Positions 1 to 11,409 of a DNA stretch of 64,000 nt are shown here, piece after piece (position 1 is the stretch's first letter; each line of letters opens with the position of its first letter). Below the pieces are notes generated by a model, which was not told the DNA's origin, did no database searches, and saw nothing but the letters and a program-made list of their open reading frames with translations. The translations under genes and the position numbers were made by a program. Source of the DNA: Bacteroides sp. (GTDB lineage Bacteria; Bacteroidota; Bacteroidia; Bacteroidales; Muribaculaceae); NCBI GenBank assembly GCA_014802015.1, contig JAAVDB010000035.1, forward strand, positions 1 through 64,000, in the 5' to 3' direction.

Positions 1-121
1 AGAGGGTATTCTCCAGCACCTGGTCGTTCATGTCGACCTTTAGCCAGTCATTGCATGACGAGAGGCTGAGTCCGAGCGCCGATGCGATGGCCAAGGCCTT
101 TATATTATATGTAAATTTCAT
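1..121 (-). CDS. SusD/RagB-family nutrient-binding outer membrane lipoprotein, N-terminus only (runs off window)
   Basis: Reverse translation from CAT at 119-121 gives MKFTYNIKALAIASALGLSLSSCNDWLKVDMNDQVLENTL: signal peptide plus lipobox LSSC and a SusD-like start, directly downstream of SusC. Confidence 0.85.
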   Translation of the reverse strand, partial: MKFTYNIKALAIASALGLSLSSCNDWLKVDMNDQVLENTL

Positions 122-146
122 GTTGTAGTCAGTATTAGAGGATTGG

Positions 147-3100
147 TTAGAAGCTCAAGCCCAGTGACATGGAGAATGAACGCTGGAACGGGTAATTGAG
201 ACCGCGCTCTTCCTTGATATTGGAGATGCGGAACACGTCGTTCATGTAGGCGCGGATGTCGATTTCAGACAGTCCGGCCGAGCGGAGGAACGGCCATGTG
301 GTGTTGCGGTAGCCGATGTTGATCGATGCGCACTGAATGGTGTGCTCCTTGGCGATGAATCGGCTTGTCTTGTGCGACTGAGACTGGTCGTCGATACGTT
401 TGTACTTGGCGATGTCGCCGGGTTTCTTCCAACGGTCGGTGAGTGCGCGGCGGTCCTGGTTGTACTGCAACGATGCGCTTGAGATATTCTCGATTTTCTC
501 CATGAGGGTCGAGAGGAATACCGATCCGCCTGACTTGTAGGTGAATGAGGCTCCGGCTGAGAATCCTTTCCACAGGAATGATGTCGAGAATGATCCCGTG
601 AACTTGGGATTGGTGTCGCCGTAGAGAACCTCGTCGTCAGATGAGTATTCAAACGTGTATGTGCCGTCCTTGCGGATGAAGATCTCATTACCGGTGGCGG
701 GGTCGATACCTGCCGAGCGAACCACGTAGAGGCCGGTGGTGCTGGCTCCGTCATACATTCGCATCAGTGACTGGCTGGTGTAGTTGGTGTTCTCCTTGCC
801 GTCCTTGTTGTACTGTTCGAGCGAGTTGCCTATGCCGTAATATTTTGTCTCGTTGTGGTTGATGTTACCGCTTACGTACCAGCTGAAGTCGCCATGTCGC
901 AATATATAATATGTGGCGTTGATCGAGATCGAGCGGTTGTCGGTGCCACCGACGTTCATGGGTGCGGATGTCACACCGGTTGATGTCGGTAACTGAATAC
1001 GCACGAGCTGCGGTTCGGACTTACGTATCTGGTAGTCGACGTACAGCGATAGTTTCTGCTTGATGGCTGTAGTGGTAAAGCCTACGTTGAAAGTCTTGGT
1101 CTTCTGCCATTTGAGGCCGCGGTTACCCCACTGGCTCACCCATGCCGACAGACCGAACGGGTTGGTGTAGTTGCTTGTGTAGGTGTAGATACTTGAGGCG
1201 AGCTTCGCGTCATAGTTCTGGTTGCCGGGGTTACCGTAAGATGTGTGTAGCTTGAGGTAAGAGATTACGTTGTTCTGCTTGAACCAGTGCTCGTTGTGGA
1301 CGTTCCATCCGGCACCTACCGACCAAGTGTCGGTGAAGGGGTCATCGATGCCGAACTGTGATGCACCGCTGCGCGAGAAGTTTAAGTCAAGCAGATAGCG
1401 CATGTCGTAGGCATAGTTGATGTTGGTGTAGAAGCTGACGCTGCGGCTCTTGGTGTCGGTGTACAGCGGTTTGCCGCCCTGAGGATAGCCGGACGAGAAG
1501 TTGGGGCTGAAGAAGTAGTCGGAGGTATAGCCGCGTACAGTGTAGCCTGTGCCTGTAGAGCTGTTCTCGGAGAATTGTGCTCCGGCTACGGCATTGAGGG
1601 TGTGAATACCATTCCACACGGTGCCGTACGAGCCATTGATACGGCCGCTGTAGGTCTGGAGTTTTGTGTGGTTGTTGGTGTAAGTACCCTTTTCAGTGCT
1701 GGTCTTCATCGCCTCGCTTGTCTCATTGGGCGATACGTATATCTCATTGCCCGATTTGGTCATCGAGTATTGCAGATTGCCTCGCAGACGGAGTCCGCGT
1801 ATCACTCGCCAGTCAAACTGGAAGTTGTCGGTGACGGTTGTGGCGTTGCTCTTGTTGAAGCTGCTCTGAATGAAGTCCCACAGCGGGTTCCAGATGGGGT
1901 CCTGTGACGCACTCTGACGATAGACGTATTTGGGAATATCGCCATTTTCAGTGTACTTGGAATAGAAGGGGTTCATCTGCGAGAAGCGGCTGAAGGGCAC
2001 GGTCTCGTTGTTTGAATTGGTGTTGTTGATGGTGAGCTGATTGGAGAAGTTGAAGTTGTCAACTCGATACTGGAGCATGATGTTACCGTTGAGGATGTCA
2101 CGGTCAGAGTTTTTCATGACACCCTGTGTCTTGCCGTACGACAGACCGGCTCCGTAGCGGAATGCCTCGTCACCGCCATCTATATATATATTGTGGTTCT
2201 GTGTGAAGGCTGTGCGCAGAGGTTCGCTCATCCAGTATGTATCGTGACCCTCTTCGATCATTTTCAAACGGTCGAAGTATGCAGCACGCAGGGACTCGTC
2301 GATGGGGAGTCCGTCCTTGTCAAGACCGAGTGTTCCCGATCCGCCTTTTGTACCGTCATACACACCTGCCAGAAGCTCGAATTCGAGTTTCTCGCGAGCA
2401 TTCATAAGGTTGTAGTCGCTGAGGTCGGCCCATGCCACTTCGAGTGAACCGCTGTAGCTGAGGCGCAGACGACCGGCTGCGGGTTTCTTGGTCTCGACCA
2501 CGATGACACCGTTGGCGGCTTTTGAGCCGTAGATGGCTGTGGCTGAGGCATCCTTGAGGATCGAGATGCTCTCCACGCGGTCCATGTTGAGGTCGCTGAT
2601 GGTCTGGAGTGTGGTCTCGAAGCCGTCGAGGATGAAGAGGGGCTGGTTGGGGTCGGTCTCATATTCGGCTGACAGAGCCTGAACATTAGTCTTACCGTTG
2701 ATCGAGATTTCAGACGTGTGCTCTTCCGATCTACATTAGTCTTACCGTTGATCGAGATTTCAGCCAACTTATTAGGGTTAGAGCCGTCGGTGATGTTGTC
2801 GGTCATGATTACCGACGGGTCGAGGATAGCAAGGCTCTTGAGGATGCCCTGCGGTGCTATTGATTTAAGCTGGTCGTTGTTGAATGTTGATACTGAACCA
2901 GTAAAACTCTCTATGTTACGGGTATAGATACCGTTGGCGACAACCTCGCCGAGCACTGTGGCATCATTCTCAAGACGTACGGATACACGTTTGTTGGCAT
3001 TGGCGCGTACCTCCTGATCCTTCATGCCGATATATGAGAACTTTAGTGTACATTTTGCCTTGTCATAACGGAGAGAAAACTGGCCGTCGATGTCAGTGGC

Positions 3101-3319
3101 CGTAGCAAGACCCTGTTTTCCGACGACTGAAACAGTAACACCGGGGAGGGGTTCTCCCTCATCGTCGACGACGACACCGCGATAAACATTGACCTTATTG
3201 CTGGTGCCCGTTTCTTCTGTAGTGACTGTCTGCGCGTTGAGGGTAGCTTGGCTACCGAAACCACAGGCAAGTGCAACAGCAGTAAACGGCACTGCAAATC
3301 GTAGCCCGATTCTTTTCAT
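147..3319 (-). CDS. SusC/RagA-family TonB-linked outer membrane receptor, interrupted by a 50-bp assembly artefact
   Basis: N-terminal carboxypeptidase-like domain (GVVVDDEGEPLPGVTVSV) and plug motif (RVESISILKDASATAIYGSKAANGVIVVETKK). The ORF is split into 2402..3319 and 147..2585. Removing 50 bp restores one frame of 3123 nt (1040 aa). Confidence 0.9.
2683..2763. repeat. Direct duplication of 31 nt (acattagtcttaccgttgatcgagatttcag at 2683-2713 and 2733-2763) flanking the adapter
   Basis: Two identical copies offset by 50 bp. Confidence 0.95.
2709..2732 (-). other. Illumina TruSeq adapter sequence (AGATCGGAAGAGCACACGTCTGAA) embedded in the assembly
   Basis: 24-nt exact match (minus strand) to the start of the TruSeq 3' adapter; minus frame translates to DRKSTRL. 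Confidence 0.95.
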
Positions 3320-3587
3320 ACGTGTGATTGGTTAGATATAAAGTGATAATAATTGGTTTTGTGTGTTTAGGTATTTCAATCAAGATACTCCACTCTACTT
3401 TTTTCAGGTGTTGTGCAGTGATAGGTTTATAATTGCAAAGTAAATGATAAAATATTAAAAAAACAAGATTTTTAGATAAAAAGGCGTATTTTAACACAAA
3501 TGATGGATAAAATTGGGAAAAACTGCTGTCAGGCATATAGATTGGCTGTATGTTGAATCAGAATGATAGGATATTCGGATTTTTTTG

Positions 3588-3595
3588 TACTTTTG
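3588..3595 (+). promoter_or_regulatory. Candidate -7 box TACTTTTG upstream of maf
   Basis: Matches Bacteroidetes TAnnTTTG, 33 nt before ATG at 3628; no clear -33 box. Confidence 0.45.
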
Positions 3596-3627
3596 TATGG
3601 TTAATTTCATTACTAAAAAGTGACGTT

Positions 3628-4218
3628 ATGTTTCATCCTCTTGAGAATATTGACCGTTATCGGATAGTGCTGGCCAGCGGATCGCCGCGCCGCCGCGAGT
3701 TGCTGGGACTGCTTGATGTGGACTTTGAGGTGGATACATCGCATCCGGTGGACGAGACTGTGCCTGAGGGTATGGATGCGTGCGAGGTGCCGGTGTATCT
3801 GTCGCAGCTGAAAGCCGGAGCATATCCGCTGTCAGACGATGATGACCGCCTTGTCATCACGGCCGATACGGTGGTGTTACTTGACGGCGATGTGCTGGGT
3901 AAGCCTGCCGATGAGGCTGAGGCCATTGCGATGCTCGGCCGGCTGTCGGGCCGGGAGCAGACGGTGGTGACGGGCGTGACTGTCCGTACTTGCGATCGGA
4001 CATTGACATTCAGCGCCACGTCGCATGTCGAGTTTGCCACGCTGTCGCATGACGAGATCGTTTATTACGTGGAGCGTTACCGTCCGCTTGACAAGGCCGG
4101 AGCTTACGGCATCCAGGAATGGATCGGAGCGGCAGCCATACGTGGCATACGCGGCAGTTTCTATAATGTGATGGGACTGCCGGTCCATAGGCTGTATGAG
4201 ACACTTAAAGAAATATAA
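3628..4218 (+). CDS. maf: Maf-like nucleotide pyrophosphatase
   Basis: IVLASGSPRRRELL and ITADTVV motifs. Start placed at MFHPLE; the ORF track extends to 3550. Confidence 0.9.
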   Translation: MFHPLENIDRYRIVLASGSPRRRELLGLLDVDFEVDTSHPVDETVPEGMDACEVPVYLSQLKAGAYPLSDDDDRLVITADTVVLLDGDVLGKPADEAEAIAMLGRLSGREQTVVTGVTVRTCDRTLTFSATSHVEFATLSHDEIVYYVERYRPLDKAGAYGIQEWIGAAAIRGIRGSFYNVMGLPVHRLYETLKEI

Positions 4219-4320
4219 TATGTCATAATTGCTACTGTTAAAAACCATCTTGGCACGGTTTTTGTTATAGATATAAACTGTAACACTCATCACAAACTCA
4301 TTACCCAATTTGACATATAG

Positions 4321-6906
4321 ATGGAAACAGTATATTCACAGAAATTCAAAGAAATAGTCAACTCTACCCCCGGGGTAGCGGCGCGTCACAACAGCCGTTA
4401 TGTGATGCCCGAACATCTGTTGTTGGCTCTGCTTGCCACTCCTGACTCGGAGGCGGCAAGACTCATCGATCGTGCTTCGCGCGGCAGTAGCGCCACTCAG
4501 TTGCAGGAAACCCTTGACCGCGAGCTGCTGAATGCGGCCGCCGAAAATGCCGGTTCGGGCAGTGTGGCACTCTCGGATGTGTCGTTGAGCGACCTTACCA
4601 GCCGTATCATCAAGCTCAGTGTGCTTGAGGCACGTATGCTTAAAAGTAATGTAGTGGATGCCGAGCATCTGCTATTGGCTATATTTCACAACTCCGATGC
4701 CCAGAACTCTACGTTCATGGACTCGTTCCGCCGTGCCGGCGTGACGTACGAATCGCTCTACCGCATCCTTGCCGGCGGAGCTGACCGTCCCATGAGTCTA
4801 CAGAGCGATGGCGATGATGACGAGGATGAGGACGATGACTCGGCTCCCTCGGCATCAGGTTCGTCAGCCGGACGTGACAATACGTCACGTCAGGGCAGAC
4901 AGCAGGCGTCAGGCTCACGCGGCAATTCCGATACGCCGATGCTTGATAAGTACGGATATGACATGACACTTGCAGCGGAGGAGGGGAGACTTGACCCCGT
5001 GGTAGGCCGCGAGGTGGAGATCGAACGTCTGGCTCAGATCCTCAGCCGCCGTAAGAAAAACAATCCCGTGCTCATCGGCGAGCCCGGTGTGGGCAAGTCG
5101 GCCATAGTCGAAGGTCTGGCTCTCCGCATCGTCAAGCGTAAGGTGTCACGTATACTCTTCGACAAGCGTGTCGTGTCGCTCGACATGGCGTCGCTCGTGG
5201 CCGGCACCAAGTATCGCGGACAGTTTGAGGAGCGAATCAAGGGCATCCTTGACGAACTCGCCAAGAATAAGAATGTCATACTCTTCATCGACGAGCTTCA
5301 CACCATCGTCGGTGCGGGCAACGCCGCCGGCTCGATGGATGCCGCCAACCTGCTCAAACCTGCTCTGGCCCGCGGTGAGATACAGTGCATCGGCGCTACA
5401 ACGCTCGATGAGTATCGCAAGAATATTGAGAATGACGGTGCGCTCGAACGCCGTTTCCAGAAGGTGATGGTCGAGCCGACCACCCCTGAGGAGACCCGCG
5501 TGATTCTTGACAATATACGTGAGAAGTACGAGGCGCACCACAACGTTATATATACACCCGAGGCGCTCGATGCCTGTGTGTCGCTGACCGAGCGTTATAT
5601 CAGCGACCGTAATTTCCCCGACAAAGCGATTGATGCCATGGACGAGGCCGGTAGCCGTGTTCACGTCACCAATATCGCTGTGCCTGCGGCCATCGAGGAG
5701 CTTGAGAAGGAAATCAACGAGGCTGCGGCTGAAAAACTGCGTGCCGCGCAGGCTCAGAATTTCGAGAAGGCGGCCTCTTACCGTGACCGTGAGCAGCAGC
5801 TCAAGACACGTCTTGATGTGGCCAACGCCGAATGGCAGGAAAAACTGTCGACCATGCGCGAGACCGTGGACGAAGAGAAGGTGGCCGAGGTCGTGGCGAT
5901 GATGACCGGCGTGCCCGTGCAGCGTATCGCTCAGGCCGAGGGCAAGCGCCTCAAGGAGATGGCTCCGTTGCTCAAGGGGCAGATCATAGGTCAGGACAAT
6001 GCGATCGAGAAGATAGTCAAGGCTATACAGCGTAACCGTATCGGCCTCAAGGATCCCAATAAACCGATAGGTACATTCCTGTTCCTCGGCCCGACGGGTG
6101 TAGGTAAGACTCATCTTGCAAAGAAACTGTCAGAGTACATGTTTGACACGTCCGACTCACTGATACGTATCGACATGAGCGAGTATATGGAGAAATTCAC
6201 CGTGTCACGCCTTGTCGGAGCGCCTCCCGGATACGTAGGTTACGAGGAGGGCGGACAGCTTACCGAGAAGGTGCGCCGTCATCCGTATTCGATCGTGCTC
6301 CTCGACGAGATCGAGAAGGCTCACCCCGATGTGTTCAATCTCCTGCTTCAGGTGATGGACGAAGGCCGTCTCACTGACTCGCTGGGCCGTCGTGTCGACT
6401 TCAAGAACACGATTATCATAATGACCTCCAACATCGGATCACGTCAGCTCAAGGACTTTGGCGGCGGCATCGGTTTCAACGCCCGCCCGGCTGAAGACAA
6501 GGATGTGAGTCAGGGTGTGATACGCAAGGCGCTCAACAAGGCATTCGCCCCCGAGTTCCTCAACCGTATCGACGACATCGTGATGTTCGATCCTCTGAGC
6601 CGCGAATCGATATTCAAGATTATTGACATCGAACTCGCCGGATTCTACAAGCGAGTGTCAGAACTTGGTTATAAACTCACCGTCTCGGACGAGGCCCGTG
6701 ACTTTGTCGCCGATAAGGGTTATGACTCGCAGTTCGGAGCACGCCCGCTCAAACGAGCTATTCAGAAATATCTCGAAGACTCGCTGGCGGAACTGATCAT
6801 CGATGGTGGCGTCAAGCCCGGTGACGAGATTTACGTCTCATATACTCCCGGTGCCGAAGCGCTCACTACCGAAATACGTCACCCGCAGGATACACCTCAG
6901 GAATAG
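4321..6906 (+). CDS. clpC: ClpC-type AAA+ ATPase, Clp protease ATP-binding subunit
   Basis: Clp N domain, two Walker A motifs ([16 protein letters not shown]) and a UVR-like middle segment. Confidence 0.95.
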   Translation: METVYSQKFKEIVNSTPGVAARHNSRYVMPEHLLLALLATPDSEAARLIDRASRGSSATQLQETLDRELLNAAAENAGSGSVALSDVSLSDLTSRIIKLSVLEARMLKSNVVDAEHLLLAIFHNSDAQNSTFMDSFRRAGVTYESLYRILAGGADRPMSLQSDGDDDEDEDDDSAPSASGSSAGRDNTSRQGRQQASGSRGNSDTPMLDKYGYDMTLAAEEGRLDPVVGREVEIERLAQILSRRKKNNPVLIGEPGVGKSAIVEGLALRIVKRKVSRILFDKRVVSLDMASLVAGTKYRGQFEERIKGILDELAKNKNVILFIDELHTIVGAGNAAGSMDAANLLKPALARGEIQCIGATTLDEYRKNIENDGALERRFQKVMVEPTTPEETRVILDNIREKYEAHHNVIYTPEALDACVSLTERYISDRNFPDKAIDAMDEAGSRVHVTNIAVPAAIEELEKEINEAAAEKLRAAQAQNFEKAASYRDREQQLKTRLDVANAEWQEKLSTMRETVDEEKVAEVVAMMTGVPVQRIAQAEGKRLKEMAPLLKGQIIGQDNAIEKIVKAIQRNRIGLKDPNKPIGTFLFLGPTGVGKTHLAKKLSEYMFDTSDSLIRIDMSEYMEKFTVSRLVGAPPGYVGYEEGGQLTEKVRRHPYSIVLLDEIEKAHPDVFNLLLQVMDEGRLTDSLGRRVDFKNTIIIMTSNIGSRQLKDFGGGIGFNARPAEDKDVSQGVIRKALNKAFAPEFLNRIDDIVMFDPLSRESIFKIIDIELAGFYKRVSELGYKLTVSDEARDFVADKGYDSQFGARPLKRAIQKYLEDSLAELIIDGGVKPGDEIYVSYTPGAEALTTEIRHPQDTPQE

Positions 6907-6909
6907 AAT

Positions 6910-7836
6910 ATGTCCGACACAATCAACAGTTTGTATCGCAACGGACGCGAATACATATTTATAATCCTCGGCATGCTTGTGTATGCCGTAGGATTTTCTG
7001 TTTTCATCCTCCCGCACCATATTGTGATTGGGGGGATGTCAGGTTTTGGCACACTGATATATTATTTCACGGGCGAACGTATACCTGTGGCCGTGGCAAT
7101 GTATGGAGGCAACATCCTGTTGCTGTTGTGTGCGTTCAGGTATCTCGGCAAAGGGTTTGTGTTGCGCACGGTGTTTGGCGCGACAGTCCTGTCGGTATTG
7201 ATCGGTGCCATGGAGACATACTTCACATCCCACCCGCCGTTGGTCAAGGATATGACTATGAGCGTGCTGATGGGATCGGTATTTCTCGGCATCGGTATCG
7301 GTGTCTATTACTCCCATCACGGCACGGCCGGCGGCACTGACATCGTAGCGGCTGTGATGGAGAAAATCAGCTCGTTAAGCGTAGGACGTACGATGATGAT
7401 TGTAGATATGACCATCGTAGCGCTGTCATTCCTCCTGCCGTTTGACGGTGACATGGACGCACGTCTGCAAGTGCGCACCGAGACCATCATCTACGGATGG
7501 GTGGCTATATTTGTCTATTCATATATAGCTGACAAATTCATCGGTGCCGACAAGCGTACGATGCAGTTCTTCATCCTGTCCGACAGATGGGAGGAGATCG
7601 CTTACCGCATCACGCACGAGACCGGTCGCGGAGTGTCAACCATAGAAACACACGGCTACTGGACCGGAGCGACACGTGTGATGCTGCTCGTGTGGTGCCG
7701 ACGTTACAATACGCGTGACATATTTCAGATCGTGCAGGAGGTCGACCCCGCAGCGTATATCACGTCATGTGATGTGCGCGGTGTGTGGGGCAACGGATTT
7801 GACATACTGAAGATCAAGAAGAAAAAACGAAACTGA
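6910..7836 (+). CDS. YitT-family membrane protein (DUF161/DUF2179)
   Basis: Multi-TM YitT pattern (GGTDIVAAVMEK) and C-terminal DUF2179-like domain. Confidence 0.85.
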   Translation: MSDTINSLYRNGREYIFIILGMLVYAVGFSVFILPHHIVIGGMSGFGTLIYYFTGERIPVAVAMYGGNILLLLCAFRYLGKGFVLRTVFGATVLSVLIGAMETYFTSHPPLVKDMTMSVLMGSVFLGIGIGVYYSHHGTAGGTDIVAAVMEKISSLSVGRTMMIVDMTIVALSFLLPFDGDMDARLQVRTETIIYGWVAIFVYSYIADKFIGADKRTMQFFILSDRWEEIAYRITHETGRGVSTIETHGYWTGATRVMLLVWCRRYNTRDIFQIVQEVDPAAYITSCDVRGVWGNGFDILKIKKKKRN

Positions 7837-7865
7837 CATCATATCACCAACCTCATAATTTTATC

Positions 7866-8693
7866 ATGAAAAAAATTATTCTGTCACTGTTATGTGCAGT
7901 GAGTCTTCCGGTCATCGCTCAGGAGAAAATCGAGATGCTGTTCGACTCGCCCGATGCCCGTGACCGTCATATCGACATGACTGATCTAACTGTCGATCCC
8001 GGCATGACCGTCTATCGCCCGGCTCATCCTAATGGTGTGGCCGTGATAATGTGTCCCGGTGGAGGATATTCCCATCAGGCCGCGCAGCATGAAGGGCACG
8101 ACATGGCTCAGTGGATGAATGCGCAGGGCATCACTTACGTGGTACTCAAATACCGTATACCCAAAGGCCGCTATGAACTCCCTCTGCAGGATGCCGAACA
8201 GGCCGTAAGACTTGTGCGCAGCCATGCTGACGAATGGGGTGTCGATCCGTCAAAGATCGGAATAATGGGTGCATCGGCAGGCGGACATCTGGCCACCACA
8301 CTTGCCACGCATTACACTGACTCACTCTCGCGCCCCGACTTCCAGATACTCTTCTATCCGGTCGTCACGATGGACGAGTTTTATACGCACATGGGCTCGC
8401 GCATTAACCTCTTGGGTAAAAACGCGACACCCGAACAGATAGCGGAGTATTCCAACGAATTGCACGTGAACGCCCGGACACCCCGTGCATTCATCATGCT
8501 GTCCTCCGATGACCGAGCTGTCCCCGCGGCAAATTCCATCAATTATTATATGGCCCTTGTCAATAACGGAGTGCCGGCATCACTGCACACCTATCCTGTC
8601 GGCGGACACGGCTGGGGATTCCGTGACAGTTTCCCCTACAAACGTCAATGGACAGGCGAACTTGAAAAATGGATCCGTGAAGAGATCCTATAA
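7866..8693 (+). CDS. Secreted alpha/beta hydrolase (acetylxylan/feruloyl esterase-like)
   Basis: Signal peptide, CPGGGYSHQA oxyanion motif, nucleophile motif GASAGGHLA. Confidence 0.85.
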   Translation: MKKIILSLLCAVSLPVIAQEKIEMLFDSPDARDRHIDMTDLTVDPGMTVYRPAHPNGVAVIMCPGGGYSHQAAQHEGHDMAQWMNAQGITYVVLKYRIPKGRYELPLQDAEQAVRLVRSHADEWGVDPSKIGIMGASAGGHLATTLATHYTDSLSRPDFQILFYPVVTMDEFYTHMGSRINLLGKNATPEQIAEYSNELHVNARTPRAFIMLSSDDRAVPAANSINYYMALVNNGVPASLHTYPVGGHGWGFRDSFPYKRQWTGELEKWIREEIL

Positions 8694-8723
8694 CCCCCGG
8701 TAGTAAATACAGATACAATAATT

Positions 8724-8757
8724 GCCCCCGTCAGCGTCACAAAACGCCGGCGGGGGC
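8724..8757. terminator. GC-rich hairpin between convergent genes
   Basis: gcccccgtcagcg...cgccggcgggggc. Confidence 0.7.
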
Positions 8758-8781
8758 TATTATTGATCAGAGGGCGCTATC

Positions 8782-11388
8782 TCAGAGGTTGATACCTGTG
8801 AGTTTGATGTCGGGGGCGGTCTTGCTTCTGTTGTCATCATCATCCCATTCGACGGTCACGGTTCTTGACTCGCCGGGCATGATGTGAATGTAATTGTCCG
8901 AATAGTTGACCGGCAGTATCTGATCGCCATCGGCATCGACGAGATTCAGCCTTATGAACACTGCGGGTGTTTTTGACACATTGCGCAGAGTGACATCCAT
9001 GCTCCTGCCTGATTTATTATCCCGGATTTTTCCCTTGTTGAGAGTGAGTCTTGCGGGTTCGAGCCGGGTCAGTTCCTTATAATCGTAAGGATCGGTTGAT
9101 AGGACGTAAAGATTCTCTGACACGATGCGGCCTTTACGGTCTTTAAGCTTCAGATCCATAAAGTAGACTCCTTCGTGACCTGAGGGTACGGCCGGGGACG
9201 CGAGCGGGGTAGTGGTATCCTCGGGTGAATTGACCGGTGATTGCATGCGGGCTATTACCTTACCACGTGTGTCGAGCAGACGCACATTGGCGGTAAGTCC
9301 GGGATGAGATGCCCCGGAACGGTTGACAACCTCGATGTTGGAGGATTCGGGATTGTACTGGATGTGCATAGGTTCGCACCCCTTGCGTGATCCGAAAAAT
9401 GCTCCAGTCGGCTCAAAGTAGTAGTCATACGTCTGCCACACCATGCTCGGCCATGCGGGATGACTCATCCATAACAGCAGGCCCTGACGTGATGAGGATG
9501 TCGACTCAAACATTGCGCGATAACCGTCATAGCTTATCCATTGTGCGAGACGGCTGAATGTCTCGGGATCGTTGACAGGACCGAAGCTCTCCTCCATCAG
9601 GCGGAGAAACGATTCACCGCCCTGTGCTCCGTGGCGGGTGAAGTCGTGCAGTGCCACGGGTAGTCCCGTTATGGGCCACTGCAGAGAGTCGGGGAGTGTA
9701 CGGCACAATCCTTCGTATGTAAGAGGTGCGGGCATGCCGCGCTCGGAATGAATCTTTCCGCTCTGACGTGTGAAGTATTCATGCGGGCGTAATGCGCTGT
9801 AGGGTCCGAAGCCACTTACACCTCCGGCTGCCGAATGTGGTATATACAGCATTCCGGCATGGAGCGAGTCAACGCATTCCGACAGCATTTTATTCAGCTG
9901 GGCAGGAGGGTTGCCCTCGTTGCGTCCGCAGTACAGCAGTATGGATGGATGATGGCGTATGCGTCCCACCATGTCGGTCGCATTATCCATAAACATTGTC
10001 TCATCGTCAGGATTAGGGCCGTCGCCGGGATTGGCGAGCCAGAAGTCCTGCCACACCATCACACCGTTTCTGTCACATGCGTCGTAAAATTCCTCGTCAC
10101 CGATCTGTCCCACCCAGTTGCGTATGGTGGTGACGTTCATACGGCGGTGGAAATCCAGCGCAGTGTCATATTCCCGCTTGCCATAGCGAAGATTTGCTTC
10201 CGAGAATCCCCAGTTGCCTCCGAGCGGAACGAATCTGTGACCGTTGACATACAGTTTCAGATCGGTCTCCGGATCCGTAAAGTCTATCTGGCGCAGTCCG
10301 GCATTGAAATCGAGAGTATCGCTGCGCAATGAGCTATCGTCAGGTGTAAAGATGAAGGCTGATTTATGCATCACAGGTGCGCCCATGCTGTTGGGCCACC
10401 ATAACGGGAGTCTTTGGCCTGAAAGAGTGGCATTCTCCTGAGGTGAGAACGTTTCGACAGACCGGGAGTGTGGTTGCAGAGTGATGCGTTTCTCTGTGGT
10501 AATATCCGCGAGGTCAAACCGTAGTGTGCCCGATACCGGCTTGTCGGAATTATTGGACAGTACAACTGACGGAGTAATGTCGACGATCGTGTCGGGGAGC
10601 GCCAGGCGGGTGTCAACTAACGGATCGGACAGATGCACGGGGCCTTCCGATGACAGATATACATTGTTCCAGATACCGTCGTTGCGTCCGGGAATGGTCG
10701 GTATCCAATCCCATCCGACTGAGGCGTGAAAGGTCGGATTGTCTGCCCCGAGCACACCGCCATTGGGACCTGTCGAGTCCTCGGTGCGCCTGTGCGGTTG
10801 TCCCTGATGAGCGTTAGATATGACCTTTACGGCAAGTGTGTTTTCTCCCGGCTTGAGATAGGGCGTCACATCGAACCGTCCGTGACGGAATGCCCCGTTG
10901 ATGTGTCCCACACGTTGCCCGTTCAGGAAAATGTGGGCTTTCCAATTGACACCGTCAAAATTCAACCACACATATTCATCGCCCGATGAGAAATTCTCAG
11001 GCAACGTGAATACCGTACGATACCAGAAATCATCCGCAAACGGAGCGTGATCCACGTGATAGATGTTGTCGGAATAATTCGGATCGTCGATCAGGCCCGC
11101 ATTTACATAATTCATGAAGTTGGTTGACGGGACTGTTGCCTGCATCCATTTGGAATCATCGAATGATCGCGTTGAGATCTCCTCGCCCTCGGGATGAGTC
11201 TGTGCGAGCGGACTCATGTGCCATAGGTTCCCATCCAGATAATATCGGTTCCCCTCAATCCCTCTTCGGGCTATGGCAGCATAATTCTCTGCCGGATCGC
11301 CCGGATAGACCCCAATGCCACGTGTAGTGTCGGCCATGACGCTGAACGCAGTGCCGGCACAGATAACAAGTGGTAAAAATCTAAACAT
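8782..11388 (-). CDS. Glycoside hydrolase family 2 protein (beta-mannosidase / exo-beta-glucosaminidase-like)
   Basis: GH2 sugar-binding and TIM-barrel patterns: RNWVGQIGDEEFYDACDRNGVMVWQDFW, HPSILLYCGRNEG. Confidence 0.85.
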   Translation of the reverse strand: MFRFLPLVICAGTAFSVMADTTRGIGVYPGDPAENYAAIARRGIEGNRYYLDGNLWHMSPLAQTHPEGEEISTRSFDDSKWMQATVPSTNFMNYVNAGLIDDPNYSDNIYHVDHAPFADDFWYRTVFTLPENFSSGDEYVWLNFDGVNWKAHIFLNGQRVGHINGAFRHGRFDVTPYLKPGENTLAVKVISNAHQGQPHRRTEDSTGPNGGVLGADNPTFHASVGWDWIPTIPGRNDGIWNNVYLSSEGPVHLSDPLVDTRLALPDTIVDITPSVVLSNNSDKPVSGTLRFDLADITTEKRITLQPHSRSVETFSPQENATLSGQRLPLWWPNSMGAPVMHKSAFIFTPDDSSLRSDTLDFNAGLRQIDFTDPETDLKLYVNGHRFVPLGGNWGFSEANLRYGKREYDTALDFHRRMNVTTIRNWVGQIGDEEFYDACDRNGVMVWQDFWLANPGDGPNPDDETMFMDNATDMVGRIRHHPSILLYCGRNEGNPPAQLNKMLSECVDSLHAGMLYIPHSAAGGVSGFGPYSALRPHEYFTRQSGKIHSERGMPAPLTYEGLCRTLPDSLQWPITGLPVALHDFTRHGAQGGESFLRLMEESFGPVNDPETFSRLAQWISYDGYRAMFESTSSSRQGLLLWMSHPAWPSMVWQTYDYYFEPTGAFFGSRKGCEPMHIQYNPESSNIEVVNRSGASHPGLTANVRLLDTRGKVIARMQSPVNSPEDTTTPLASPAVPSGHEGVYFMDLKLKDRKGRIVSENLYVLSTDPYDYKELTRLEPARLTLNKGKIRDNKSGRSMDVTLRNVSKTPAVFIRLNLVDADGDQILPVNYSDNYIHIMPGESRTVTVEWDDDDNRSKTAPDIKLTGINL

Positions 11389-11409
11389 AATGTAGTGAAA
11401 TATAGTGCA

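Noticed and set aside
2683-2763. Target-site-like direct repeat flanking a short insert in SusC (possible mobile element scar or phase-variation switch)
   Set aside because: The insert is a commercial sequencing adapter and the frame is restored by its removal, so it is an artefact.
3550-3627. N-terminal extension of the Maf ORF
   Set aside because: Extension is not Maf-like and contains the candidate promoter -7 box; start at 3628 preferred.
4251-4266. Sigma-54-like TGGCAC-N5-TTGTT upstream of clpC
   Set aside because: The near-invariant -12 GC is GT, and the segment overlaps an AAAAACC...GGTTTTT hairpin that better fits a maf terminator.
5146-6114. 322-aa ORF on the minus strand inside clpC
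   Set aside because: Fully antisense to a well-supported gene and lacks recognisable domains; typical shadow ORF.
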